Shown: piece by piece, positions 37,851 through 46,660 of the stretch
Layout of the letters: each line of letters opens with the position of its first letter
Position numbering within the stretch: position 1 is the stretch's first letter
Source of the DNA: Nostoc sp. ATCC 43529
GTDB lineage: Bacteria > Cyanobacteriota > Cyanobacteriia > Cyanobacteriales > Nostocaceae
Length of the DNA: 64,000 nt
Assembly (NCBI GenBank): GCA_003326205.1
Contig: LWTK01000030.1
Span: 171,033 to 235,032, forward strand
Direction: 5' to 3'
The notes under the pieces: model-generated
Seen by the model: the letters and a program-made list of their open reading frames with translations, nothing else
Told to the model about the DNA's origin: nothing
Database searches by the model: none
Translations under genes and position numbers: made by a program

Positions 37851-37917
37851 AGTAATTACGAATTACGAATTACCAAAAAGCCAACATTCTCAACTGCTTC
37901 CAGGAAATTAACATTTA

Positions 37918-39207
37918 ATGCACATTCTGATTTATTCGTACAACTATTATCCAGAGCCAATTGGTATTGCACCTTTAATGACTGAACTAGCAGAAGGGCT
38001 AGTCAAACGAGGTCACCAAGTGCGGGTAATTACAGGTATGCCTAACTATCCTCAGCGCCAGATTTACGATGAGTATCGGGGTAAGTTATATATTACTGAA
38101 GAAAAAAATGGCGTGATTATCGAGCGTTGTTACCTGCGAATTAAGTCTAAACCTAACCTTTTAGACAGGCTACTTTTAGAGTTGAGTTTTGTCTTTACAA
38201 GTTTTCCACAAGCCCTCAAAGGTAAACGGCCTGATGTAATTCTGTTAACAGTACCGCCACTACTTATTTCTTTACCTGCAATCTTACTTGGTTGGTTATA
38301 CAACTGCCCAGTGGTGTTGAATGTGCAAGATATCCTTCCGGAAGCTGCCGTGCGTGTTGGGTTAATTAAAAATAAGTCAATGATCCGGATTTTGGAAGCT
38401 TTAGAAAGATTTGTCTACCGAAGCGTACATACTATCAGCGTGATTGCCGATGGTTTTGTAGATAATTTAATCAAGAAAAATGTACCTGCTAATAAAATTT
38501 CGTGTATTTCAAATTGGGTAAATCTCAATTTTATCCGCCCTTTTCCAAAGCAAAATAACTCTTGGAGAGCTAGTCATCAACTCAATGATAAATTTGTAGT
38601 TCTTTATTCAGGTAACATTGCTTTAACGCAAGGTTTAGAGACAGTAGTAGAAGCAGCAGCTTGCTTGCGTCACATCAAAGAAATCGCCTTTGTAATAGCT
38701 GGAGAATCTCAAGCTCTCAAAACTTTGCAAAAACATTGTCTTGCTTGTGGTGCAGATAACATTTTACTGCTGCCATTGGAACAACGAGAAAAACTGCCAC
38801 AAATGTTAGCAGGCGCAGATGTGGGGCTGATTGTGCAAAAGCGTAATGTAATTTCCTTCAATATGCCTTCTAAAATACCATTGCTGTTAGCCAGTGGTCG
38901 CCCAATTGTAGGTTCAGTTCCCGCCACTGGTACTGCTGCCAAAGCTATCCAACAAAGTGGCGGTGGTCTGATTGTTGAGCCAGAGTCAGCAGATGCTTTG
39001 GCTGGTGCGATACTGGATTTATATAATCATCCGGAACTTGCGGTGCAATTAGGCCAAAAAGGAAGAAAGTTTGCGGTAGAAAATTATTGCTTTGAGCAAG
39101 CTTTGGAACGATATGAAAAGCTATTTGAGGATGCGATCGCCAATAAAATCTCAGCTTTAGATATCTTACCAAAATTGAATTCTAAGGAATCACTAGTTGA
39201 TATTTGA
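37918..39207 (+). CDS. WcaI-like family glycosyltransferase
   Basis: 429 residues. GT4-type glycosyltransferase with an N-terminal HILIYSYNYYPEPIGIAPL that matches the WcaI group, a donor-binding C-terminal domain with VVLYSGNIALTQGLETVVEAA and MPSKIPLLLASGRPIVG. It matches the glycosyltransferase placed after scyF in N. punctiforme (Npun_R1270 in my memory). Whether it glycosylates scytonemin, or the extracellular polysaccharide around it, is not known. Soluble or peripheral, no signal peptide. Plus-strand member of the cluster. Confidence 0.88.
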   Translation: MHILIYSYNYYPEPIGIAPLMTELAEGLVKRGHQVRVITGMPNYPQRQIYDEYRGKLYITEEKNGVIIERCYLRIKSKPNLLDRLLLELSFVFTSFPQALKGKRPDVILLTVPPLLISLPAILLGWLYNCPVVLNVQDILPEAAVRVGLIKNKSMIRILEALERFVYRSVHTISVIADGFVDNLIKKNVPANKISCISNWVNLNFIRPFPKQNNSWRASHQLNDKFVVLYSGNIALTQGLETVVEAAACLRHIKEIAFVIAGESQALKTLQKHCLACGADNILLLPLEQREKLPQMLAGADVGLIVQKRNVISFNMPSKIPLLLASGRPIVGSVPATGTAAKAIQQSGGGLIVEPESADALAGAILDLYNHPELAVQLGQKGRKFAVENYCFEQALERYEKLFEDAIANKISALDILPKLNSKESLVDI

Positions 39208-39270
39208 AAATGGCGAATGGGGAGATGAGGAGATAGGGAGATTGGGAAGGGAGACAAAAAGAATAATTCT

Positions 39271-39304
39271 TAACTCCTCACTCCTCACTCCTCACTCCTC
39301 AGTC
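39271..39304. repeat. Heptamer repeat ACTCCTC
   Basis: About four units of ACTCCTC between the glycosyltransferase and tyrA genes. Confidence 0.75.
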
Positions 39305-39351
39305 AACACTCCCAATTCTCCAATTAAGCAATCTTTATATATTACTGCATT

Positions 39352-40245
39352 ATGAGTTTAGATAAACTGACAAAAGTTGACCAAAGCTCGATTGCTATAA
39401 TTGGCGATCGCCTATCATTTTTAGATCAAGAATTAGTTTCTCAAGCTAATATTGCTGAATCTGCAAAAAATCATGTCAGTCCCAAAAAAATTACCATCAT
39501 CGGTGGACATGGCAGGATGGGAAGATTATTTAAAGAGCAATTTTCCGCAGTAGGTCATTATGTTAGCGTTCTAGAAAACGAAGATTGGGAATATGCAGAG
39601 CAACTATTAAATTTGGCAGAATTAGTTATAGTCAGCGTTCCCATTGAATATACAGTTGATGTTATCAAACGTGCAGCTAAATACCTTGCACCAACTACAG
39701 CTTTGTGCGATGTCACGAGTATTAAAATACAGTCAACTCAAGCAATGCTCGAACACCATTCAGGCCCCGTTATGGGTTTACACCCGATGTTTGGGCCGAA
39801 TATTAAATCCTTTTTAGGACAAAAATTTGTGATTTGTCCGGGGCGAAACGATGAAGCATTTCTATGGTTATTAGACTTGATTAAAAGTCAAGGTGGCGAG
39901 TTAATTGTTTGCACGCCTGAAGAACACGATCGCATGATGGTAATTATTCAAGCAGTGCAGCATTTTTGTAGATTGAGCTTTGGTATTTTTTTAGCAGAAG
40001 CAAGAATTAATCTAGAACAGAGTTTATTACTATCAACTCCTAGCTATCGGCAACAAATTGAGAGTATTAAACGTTTGTTCTCCCAAAACTCTCACTTATG
40101 TGTGGATATTATGCTAGCTACGGAAGAGAGATGTGAAGCAATTAACTCTTTAGCTAATACTTATAGTCGCTTGGCAAGACTAGTAAAAATGAAAGATAGG
40201 GAAGCATTAATTCAAGAGTTTGAAAGTATCCAAGGATTTTTTTGA
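39352..40245 (+). CDS. tyrA: Prephenate dehydrogenase TyrA (cluster copy)
   Basis: 297 residues. The NAD motif IGGHGRMGRLF lies near 50, followed by SVPIEYT and LHPMFGP and a C-terminal dimerisation region with PSYRQQIESIKRLFSQ. This is the layout of the gamma-proteobacterial (E. coli type) enzyme, but without the preceding chorismate mutase domain. The first 45 residues show a weak likeness to a mutase helix (see findings). It oxidatively decarboxylates prephenate to 4-hydroxyphenylpyruvate, which is the second substrate of ScyA, so this copy is a dedicated precursor supplier. Cyanobacteria also use a separate arogenate dehydrogenase for tyrosine. Confidence 0.9.
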   Translation: MSLDKLTKVDQSSIAIIGDRLSFLDQELVSQANIAESAKNHVSPKKITIIGGHGRMGRLFKEQFSAVGHYVSVLENEDWEYAEQLLNLAELVIVSVPIEYTVDVIKRAAKYLAPTTALCDVTSIKIQSTQAMLEHHSGPVMGLHPMFGPNIKSFLGQKFVICPGRNDEAFLWLLDLIKSQGGELIVCTPEEHDRMMVIIQAVQHFCRLSFGIFLAEARINLEQSLLLSTPSYRQQIESIKRLFSQNSHLCVDIMLATEERCEAINSLANTYSRLARLVKMKDREALIQEFESIQGFF

Positions 40246-40876
40246 GGAAAAAACAAGGCTTTTGTAAAATAAGTTAAATTTTTAAAATATAGGTGATAGT
40301 ATTTTGGATTTTAGATTTTGGATTGGAAATCGCTTTAACTAAAGTAATTACAGTAGATGGATAGATAAGCATTTACTACTTTTGATAGATGTCGATCGCT
40401 ACAGTAAAAGCCATCAAAAAATATTTTATTAAAACGTTGCAAAAAGCGAATAAATTGACACCCAATCTAAAAAATATCCAATGTCTTCTTGCTTGATATA
40501 TTGTATTCTTAAATAAGAAGCAAAAAGATTTTAATTACATTTTTATAAATAATTTCTGGATTAAGACAGGTTGATTCAAATTGACATTGAGTCATCTAAT
40601 TTTGTTCTCAATGCAAAAATAAATACTAACAATGTTGAAGAAGGCAGATGGCAGAGGGCAGAAGGATCAAGTCAGAAGGGGATTCAAACCCCTCCTGAAG
40701 GAGAGCCACTGAACAAGAGTTCAGTGGGGGTCTTAAACCCTTGTTCCCAAGGCGTCACGGGCTCCAGGACAGGAACCAGAATTCCATAAAAGCCTCCTGC
40801 CTCCTGCCCTCTGCCTTTCTTGATAAATGGTTATTGGCTAATGATTGACTAAACATTTATTGCAGAGAAATTCTCC
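40246..40876. other. tyrA-trpE gap, repeat-filled
   Basis: 631 bp. In N. punctiforme I recall dsbA and aroB at this place; neither is present. The gap holds AT-rich sequence with TTTTGGATTTTAGATTTTGG-type repeats near 40313 and the GGCAGAA element (copy B). Confidence 0.65.
40641..40822. repeat. Inverted GGCAGAA arrays with 90-bp structured core (copy B)
   Basis: Core 40678-40767, flanked by GGCAGA-type units on the left and TGCCTCCTGCC-type units on the right. The core is in the opposite orientation to copy A (30901-30990). Conserved ends GGGGATTCAA and TCACGGGCTCCAG, conserved TCTTAAACCCTTGTTCC, and a variable stem CCACTGAAC/GTTCAGTGG. Confidence 0.82.
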
Positions 40877-43081
40877 ATGATTTTTGATTCTCGTTCCTAT
40901 AAAACCCTTGGCGGTGTAAATGTTTCTCGCTCCATAACCGAAGTGAAGATGGACACTGCTCTTGAAGATATTCTATTCCACTTAAATTCTCAGCGTGGAG
41001 GCTTGTTAAGGAGTAGCTACGAATATCCAGGAAGGTACAAAAGATGGGCGATAGGATTTGTCAATCCACCATTGGAATTGACTACGCAGGAGAATGTTTT
41101 CACGTTGAGAGCATTGAATGAACGTGGCTGGATACTTTTACCATTATTGTTACAGTACTTACGGCAATCAAAACAACTGGACAGAGTTACCCAGGACAAT
41201 CAATATATTACAGGATTTGTTAAAACTAGCAAACAATTATTTACTGAAGAAGAGCGCAGTAAGCAACCTTCAGCATTTACAGTTGTTCGTGAAATTTTAC
41301 ATATTTTTTCTAGCCCAGAAGACGAGCATTTAGGATTGTATGGTGCTTTTGGTTACGATTTAGTTTTTCAGTTTGAGCCAATTCACCAACGCTTAGAACG
41401 TCCTACAGACCAACAAGACTTAGTACTTTATTTGCCTGATGAATTAATCATTGTTGACTACTATCAGCAACGTGCATTTTGTCTACAATATGAATTTGAA
41501 ACTGCGTGTGGTACTACTAAGAATATTCCCCGGACAGGCGAATCTATTGATTATCGCGGAAGACATCTGTTAGCAACTCAAACTGCTGACCATGCAATAG
41601 GTGAGTATGCAAAAAAAGTTGAGGTTGCACTCGATTATTTCCGCAGAGGTGATTTATTTGAAGTGGTTCCTAGTCAAAACTTTTTTGAAGGTTATGAAGG
41701 AGAACCCAGCAAATTATTTGAAACTTTAAAGGATATAAATCCGAGTCCTTATGGATTTATTTTTAATTTAGGTGGAGAATATTTAATTGGTGCGTCTCCA
41801 GAAATGTTTGTGCGGGTTGAGGGTAGGCGGGTAGAAACTTGTCCTATTAGTGGTACTATTCGGAGGGGACAAGATGCTCTTGACGATGCTGTGCAAATTC
41901 GGCAATTACTCAACTCACACAAAGATGAAGCTGAGTTGACGATGTGTACTGATGTCGATCGCAATGATAAATCTCGAATCTGCGAACCTGGTTCAGTACG
42001 AGTCATTGGTCGTCGTCAAATTGAATTATACAGCCATTTAATTCACACAGTAGATCATGTTGAAGGTACACTGCGATCGCAATTTGATGCTTTAGATGCA
42101 TTCTTAAGCCATACTTGGGCAGTTACAGTCACCGGCGCACCCAAAAGAGCAGCAATAGAATTTATTGAACAACATGAAAAAAGTCCTCGACGTTGGTATG
42201 GTGGAGCAGTTGGCTATTTAAATTTCAATGGTAATTTAAATACTGGATTAATCCTGCGAACAATTCGATTAAAAGACTGCATCGCAGAAGTGCGAGTTGG
42301 CGCCACTGTTCTTTATGACTCCATACCACAAGCAGAAGAACAAGAAACAATTACTAAAGCCGCTGCTTTGTTTGAAACCATTGGCCGTGTTAAACAAACA
42401 ACTCAGAAAATCGACGATTCCAACTCTATCAAATTAAATAAACACATCCCAAATGAGAAACCAGGTAAACGCGTTTTGCTAATAGATTATGAAGACTCAT
42501 TCGTTCATACTTTAGCTAATTATATTCGCCAAACTGATGCCAGCGTTACCACATTACGTCATGGTTTTTCTGATTCATTATTTGACAAAGAACGACCCGA
42601 TTTAGTTGTTTTATCTCCCGGTCCTGGTAGACCAAATGATTTTCATCTTTCCGAGACTATCGGTGCAATTCTTTATCGCAAAATCCCCATTTTCGGAGTT
42701 TGTTTAGGACTGCAAGGGATCGTCGAAGCTTTTGGTGGAGAATTAGGAGTTCTTAACTATCCCCAACATGGTAAATCTTCACGAATTTTCGTCACCGATT
42801 CCAATTCTATTACCTTCAATAATTTACCAAAATCTTTTGCAGTCGGTAGATACCACTCATTATTTGCTATCCGAGAACATTTGCCAAAGGAATTCAAAGT
42901 AACAGCAATTTCCGATGACGATGTAATTATGGGCATCGAACATCAAACACTTCCCATCGCCGCCGTTCAATTTCATCCAGAATCAATTATGACCTTAGCA
43001 GGAGAAGTCGGTCTGGGAATTATTAAAAATGTCGTAAGCGCGTATACGAATGATGAAGAGTCATTAGTCATTGGTCATTAG
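40877..43081 (+). CDS. trpE: Fused anthranilate synthase TrpE-TrpG
   Basis: 734 residues. Component I (to about 520) has the chorismate-binding core: DVDRNDKSRICEPGSV and GGAVGYLNF. Component II is a glutamine amidotransferase, with VLLIDYEDSFVHTLANY near 533, nucleophile cysteine in FGVCLGLQG near 610 and VQFHPES. It converts chorismate and glutamine to anthranilate. The fusion is the form found in rhizobia and in this Nostoc cluster, and differs from the separate housekeeping subunits of cyanobacteria. The last eight residues and the stop come from a GTCATTA-type repeat. No other promoter seen. Confidence 0.94.
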   Translation: MIFDSRSYKTLGGVNVSRSITEVKMDTALEDILFHLNSQRGGLLRSSYEYPGRYKRWAIGFVNPPLELTTQENVFTLRALNERGWILLPLLLQYLRQSKQLDRVTQDNQYITGFVKTSKQLFTEEERSKQPSAFTVVREILHIFSSPEDEHLGLYGAFGYDLVFQFEPIHQRLERPTDQQDLVLYLPDELIIVDYYQQRAFCLQYEFETACGTTKNIPRTGESIDYRGRHLLATQTADHAIGEYAKKVEVALDYFRRGDLFEVVPSQNFFEGYEGEPSKLFETLKDINPSPYGFIFNLGGEYLIGASPEMFVRVEGRRVETCPISGTIRRGQDALDDAVQIRQLLNSHKDEAELTMCTDVDRNDKSRICEPGSVRVIGRRQIELYSHLIHTVDHVEGTLRSQFDALDAFLSHTWAVTVTGAPKRAAIEFIEQHEKSPRRWYGGAVGYLNFNGNLNTGLILRTIRLKDCIAEVRVGATVLYDSIPQAEEQETITKAAALFETIGRVKQTTQKIDDSNSIKLNKHIPNEKPGKRVLLIDYEDSFVHTLANYIRQTDASVTTLRHGFSDSLFDKERPDLVVLSPGPGRPNDFHLSETIGAILYRKIPIFGVCLGLQGIVEAFGGELGVLNYPQHGKSSRIFVTDSNSITFNNLPKSFAVGRYHSLFAIREHLPKEFKVTAISDDDVIMGIEHQTLPIAAVQFHPESIMTLAGEVGLGIIKNVVSAYTNDEESLVIGH

Positions 43082-43104
43082 TCATTGGTCATTGGTTATT
43101 TCTC
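43066..43104. repeat. GTCATTA/GTCATTG heptamers at the trpE stop
   Basis: About five units overlapping the last codons of trpE and the trpE-trpC gap. The TAG stop of trpE lies in the repeat. Confidence 0.85.
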
Positions 43105-43135
43105 CCTCATCTCCCCATCTCCCCCCAAGTATTTT

Positions 43136-43966
43136 ATGATTAACCCAGTTATCCATCGCTGCCACATTCTTGAAGAAATTGTGTTGCATAAAAAGCAAGA
43201 AGTTGCACAAATGCAGCAAGAATTTTCTTTAGCTTTTTTGGAACAACAATTAATTGTGGCTCCGAGTGTACGAAATTTCTTGAGTGCTTTGCAAGAAAAT
43301 CCCAAACAACCTAGTTTAATAGCTGAAGTTAAAAAAGCATCACCTAGCCGTGGGATTATTAGAGCAGATTTTGACCCGATCGCGATCGCTCAAGCTTACG
43401 AACGAGGCGGTGCAGCTTGTTTATCAGTCCTCACTGACCAAAAGTTCTTTCAAGGCAGTTTTGATAATCTGCGTGCTGTGTGTCAGCAAGTAGCATTACC
43501 CTTACTGTGCAAGGAGTTCATCATTGACCCCTATCAAATTTATTTAGCACGGACAGCGGGGGCAGATGCAATCTTGTTAATTGCCGCTATTTTATCAGAC
43601 CAAGAACTCCAAGACTTTTTGCAAGTGATTCACAATTTGGGCATGAATGCATTAGTCGAAGTTCATACCTTAGCTGAACTCGATCGCGTGCTAAAACTTG
43701 ACGACTTGCGTTTATTGGGAATCAACAATCGTAATTTAGAAGATTTTACAGTTGATTTAGGAATCACGCAGCAACTTTTAACACAGCGTCAAGAATATTT
43801 GCAAAGCTTAGATATTACCGTCGTCAGCGAGTCTGGACTGTATACACCTGCTGATTTATCTCTTGTCGCCGAAGCTGGTGTCCGTGCAGTTTTGGTGGGA
43901 GAGTCTTTAGTGAAACAAAGCGATGTAGAACAGGGTGTGCGTAATTTGTTGACTGTTGAGTGTTGA
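43136..43966 (+). CDS. trpC: Indole-3-glycerol phosphate synthase TrpC
   Basis: 276 residues from the ATG at 43136; the frame can be extended 17 codons into a low-complexity stretch. TIM barrel with [11 protein letters not shown] near the N-terminus, [23 protein letters not shown] and [12 protein letters not shown]. It closes the indole ring of carboxyphenylamino-deoxyribulose phosphate. It is 55 bp after trpE and in the cluster order known from N. punctiforme. Confidence 0.95.
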   Translation: MINPVIHRCHILEEIVLHKKQEVAQMQQEFSLAFLEQQLIVAPSVRNFLSALQENPKQPSLIAEVKKASPSRGIIRADFDPIAIAQAYERGGAACLSVLTDQKFFQGSFDNLRAVCQQVALPLLCKEFIIDPYQIYLARTAGADAILLIAAILSDQELQDFLQVIHNLGMNALVEVHTLAELDRVLKLDDLRLLGINNRNLEDFTVDLGITQQLLTQRQEYLQSLDITVVSESGLYTPADLSLVAEAGVRAVLVGESLVKQSDVEQGVRNLLTVEC

Positions 43967-43970
43967 GCCA

Positions 43971-44208
43971 AGACTCATTAATGGATTTCAAAGACTCATT
44001 AACGAATATCAAAGACTCATTAATAGACCTCTTGCAAAAGTCCTTCTTTGCGTTCTCTCTCTGCGCCCACCGAAGTTCAGATCGGCGGAAGCCGCCGCTC
44101 CGACTTCTCTCTGCGCCTCTGCGTGTTAGCGGAGCGGGGCGTAGCCCGATAAAAAATTATTTATGCAAGAGGTCTAATGGAGTTCAAAGGCTCATTAACG
44201 AGTATCAA
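43971..44208. repeat. 21-bp tandem array, interrupted
   Basis: Units at 43971-43991, 43992-44012, a split unit (44013-44023 plus 44178-44187) and 44188-44208. The unit begins AGACTCATTA and ends ATATCAA. Related to the array at 1-75. Confidence 0.85.
44024..44176. mobile_element. TAGACCTCTTGCA MITE-like element, copy 2
   Basis: 153 bp, ends TAGACCTCTTGCAAAAG and (reverse) TAGACCTCTTGCATAAAT. It splits a 21-bp repeat unit; removing the element with one of the flanking TAA triplets restores the 21-bp period exactly. The interior includes GC-rich palindromic material such as GCGGAGCGGGGCG. In inverted orientation to copy 1. Confidence 0.88.
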
Positions 44209-44301
44209 ACACTCAACAAGCAAAAATTTAGCGTTCCCATTGCAAATTTCTAAGTGTTGATTATTGCAGAAATATTTACCACTCATTCAGTATATTTCAA
44301 G

Positions 44302-45135
44302 ATGAATTCTATCTCCGCTGACTTTCAAGCTTTACGCGATCGCCAAGAGTGTGCTTTAATTCCCTTTATCACAGCAGGCGACCCAAACTTAGATACCACT
44401 GCCGAGGCTTTACGGATTTTAGATCGCAACGGTGCTGACTTCATCGAATTAGGCGTTCCCTACTCCGATCCTTTGGCAGATGGGCCAGTAATTCAAGCAG
44501 CAGCAACTCGCGCTTTGCAAAAAGGCACGAAATTAGAGCAAGTATTAGAGATGTTGCAAGCTGTTATTCCTAGCCTGAAAGCGCCGATAATTCTATTTAG
44601 TTACTACAATCCCATTTTGCACCGGGGTATTAAACCGTTTTTAGGAGAAATTGCCGTTGCTGGGGTACGAGGCTTGGTAGTGCCAGACTTACCTTTAGAA
44701 GAGGCAGAAGAATTAATCCAAACAGCTGCCTCTTTTGGAATTGAAGTAATTTTACTCGTAGCTCCTACCAGTTCTCAAGATAGAATTACAGCGATCGCCA
44801 ATCAATCTCAAGGTTTTATCTACCTTGTAAGCGTTACAGGTGTTACAGGTGTACGTTCTCAACTCCAAAACCGTGTAGAGAATTTAATTACAAATTTGCG
44901 AAACGTCACCGATAAACCCATCGGCGTTGGCTTTGGCATCTCAACACCAGAACAAGCCCATCAAGTCAGAGAATGGGGAGCAGATGCAGTAATTGTTGGT
45001 AGCGCCTTTGTCAAACGCCTAGCCGAAAATCCCCCAATTCAACGACTACAAGCTATTGCACAACTGTGTCAGGAACTCAAAGCAGTAATTACACCAATTC
45101 GCAATGACGCTCCTACGTCGCTAACGTTGCGGTAA
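44302..45135 (+). CDS. trpA: Tryptophan synthase alpha subunit TrpA
   Basis: 277 residues. TIM barrel with [11 protein letters not shown], the catalytic glutamate in [16 protein letters not shown] near 50 and [10 protein letters not shown]. It splits indole glycerol phosphate to indole for TrpB. The frame opens earlier with a TTG at 44254, but the ATG at 44302 matches the family start. Cluster copy; a housekeeping paralogue may exist elsewhere. The gap to trpB is 178 bp and lacks tyrP, which I recall between the two in N. punctiforme. Confidence 0.94.
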   Translation: MNSISADFQALRDRQECALIPFITAGDPNLDTTAEALRILDRNGADFIELGVPYSDPLADGPVIQAAATRALQKGTKLEQVLEMLQAVIPSLKAPIILFSYYNPILHRGIKPFLGEIAVAGVRGLVVPDLPLEEAEELIQTAASFGIEVILLVAPTSSQDRITAIANQSQGFIYLVSVTGVTGVRSQLQNRVENLITNLRNVTDKPIGVGFGISTPEQAHQVREWGADAVIVGSAFVKRLAENPPIQRLQAIAQLCQELKAVITPIRNDAPTSLTLR

Positions 45136-45313
45136 CGCAATTCAGTATTAAGGAAAACACAAAGATAATTGCTCTTTTCTCTGCGCTCTCTGCGCCTCTG
45201 TGGTTCAATAAAATACTTTCAAACCGCCGAGGCACAGAGAACGCAGAGATTTTAAGAGCCATCTTGAATAGAACGAAAGTAAAAAATACTTGAACATCAA
45301 AGGACTTTAAACA
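45136..45313. repeat. Dispersed CTCTGCGCC inverted repeat between trpA and trpB
   Basis: Arms CTCTGCGCCTCTGTGGTT and AACCGCCGAGGCACAGAG (about 45192 and 45221) face each other, a common Nostoc hairpin. No gene in the gap. Confidence 0.65.
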
Positions 45314-46543
45314 GTGGTAAGTATACAAAACATCAAAAGTGCGATCGCACAACCAGATTTTTTAGGTAGATTTGGAAAATTCGGCGGCAAGTATGTTCCC
45401 GAAACCTTAATGCCTGCATTAAGCGAACTAGAAACTGCATTTTATCAATATCGCAACGATGCGAATTTCCAAGCCGAACTCCAAAACTTGTTGCGTGACT
45501 ACGTAGGACGACCCAGCCCATTATATTTTGCAGAACGCCTCACAGCAAACTACGCTAGACCAGACGGCACGGGGGCGCAAATTTATTTAAAGCGTGAAGA
45601 TTTAAATCATACAGGCGCTCACAAAATTAATAATGCATTAGCTCAAGTGTTGCTAGCCAAGCGCATGGGTAAACAGAGGATTATTGCAGAGACCGGTGCA
45701 GGTCAACACGGCGTAGCCACTGCAACCGTGTGTGCCCGGTTTGGTTTGCAATGTATAATTTACATGGGCATCCACGACATGGAACGCCAAGCCCTGAATG
45801 TGTTCCGCATGAAATTAATGGGTGCAGAAGTTCGTCCAGTCGAAGCAGGTACGGGAACTCTCAAAGATGCAACCTCCGAAGCAATTCGGGATTGGGTGAC
45901 GAATGTAGAAACAACCCATTACATCCTGGGTTCTGTTGCTGGCCCTCATCCTTACCCGATGATTGTGCGTGACTTTCACGCTGTAATTGGCAAAGAAACT
46001 CGCCCTCAATGCCAAGAAAAATGGGGAGGACTACCAGATATTTTACTGGCTTGCGTGGGTGGAGGTTCCAACGCCATCGGACTTTTTCACGAATTTGTAT
46101 CTGAATCTTCTGTACGCTTAATCGGAGTTGAGGCCGCGGGCGAAGGTGTAAATACAGAAAAACACGCCGCTACCTTGACAAAAGGCAAGATAGGTGTATT
46201 GCACGGTGCAATGAGCTATTTACTGCAAGATGATGATGGTCAAGTAATCGAAGCTCATTCAATAAGTGCAGGGTTAGACTATCCGGGCGTTGGACCTGAG
46301 CATAGTTATCTCAAGGATATTGGTCGTGCCGAATATTACAGTATTACCGATAAACAGGCACTAGAAGCATTTCAAAGACTTTCGCAACTAGAAGGAATTA
46401 TTCCAGCCTTAGAAACCGCTCATGCGATCGCCTATTTAGAAACCCTTTGCCCTCAGCTAACAGGCAATCCCCGCATCGTCATCAATTGTTCCGGCAGAGG
46501 CGACAAAGACGTGCAAACTGTTTCTAAAGTCATTAGTCATTAG
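45314..46543 (+). CDS. trpB: Tryptophan synthase beta subunit TrpB
   Basis: 409 residues. PLP lysine in [14 protein letters not shown] near 96, and the glycine loop [10 protein letters not shown] near 241. It joins indole and serine to tryptophan. It starts with GTG at 45314 ([16 protein letters not shown]). The last four residues, VISH, and the stop TAG are coded by a GTCATTA heptamer. Classic TrpB1 type, expected to pair with TrpA. Confidence 0.95.
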   Translation: MVSIQNIKSAIAQPDFLGRFGKFGGKYVPETLMPALSELETAFYQYRNDANFQAELQNLLRDYVGRPSPLYFAERLTANYARPDGTGAQIYLKREDLNHTGAHKINNALAQVLLAKRMGKQRIIAETGAGQHGVATATVCARFGLQCIIYMGIHDMERQALNVFRMKLMGAEVRPVEAGTGTLKDATSEAIRDWVTNVETTHYILGSVAGPHPYPMIVRDFHAVIGKETRPQCQEKWGGLPDILLACVGGGSNAIGLFHEFVSESSVRLIGVEAAGEGVNTEKHAATLTKGKIGVLHGAMSYLLQDDDGQVIEAHSISAGLDYPGVGPEHSYLKDIGRAEYYSITDKQALEAFQRLSQLEGIIPALETAHAIAYLETLCPQLTGNPRIVINCSGRGDKDVQTVSKVISH

Positions 46544-46621
46544 TCATTGGTCATTAGTCATTAGTCATTAGTCATTAGTCATTAGTCATTAGTCATTAGT
46601 CATTAGTCATTGGTCATTAGT
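46529..46621. repeat. GTCATTA heptamer array between trpB and trpD
   Basis: About 13 near-perfect units (93 bp). It overlaps the last codons of trpB and supplies its stop. TGCCC-type repeats follow up to the trpD start. Confidence 0.92.
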
Positions 46622-46660
46622 GAATAACCAATGCCCTATGCCCCATGCCCAATAAGAAAT

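Larger units (their letters stand above)
43967..44301. other. trpC-trpA gap: 21-bp array interrupted by MITE
   Basis: 335 bp made almost entirely of repeat sequence: the 21-bp array and the 153-bp element within it. Open frames here are repeat-derived and not genes. Confidence 0.75.

Noticed and set aside
43136..43966. Extended start of trpC at 43085
   Set aside because: The extra 17 codons come from low-complexity TCTCCCC-type sequence; the ATG at 43136 fits the family better.
43960..44253. 97-residue frame between trpC and trpA
   Set aside because: Composed of the 21-bp array and the MITE-like element; no independent gene signal.
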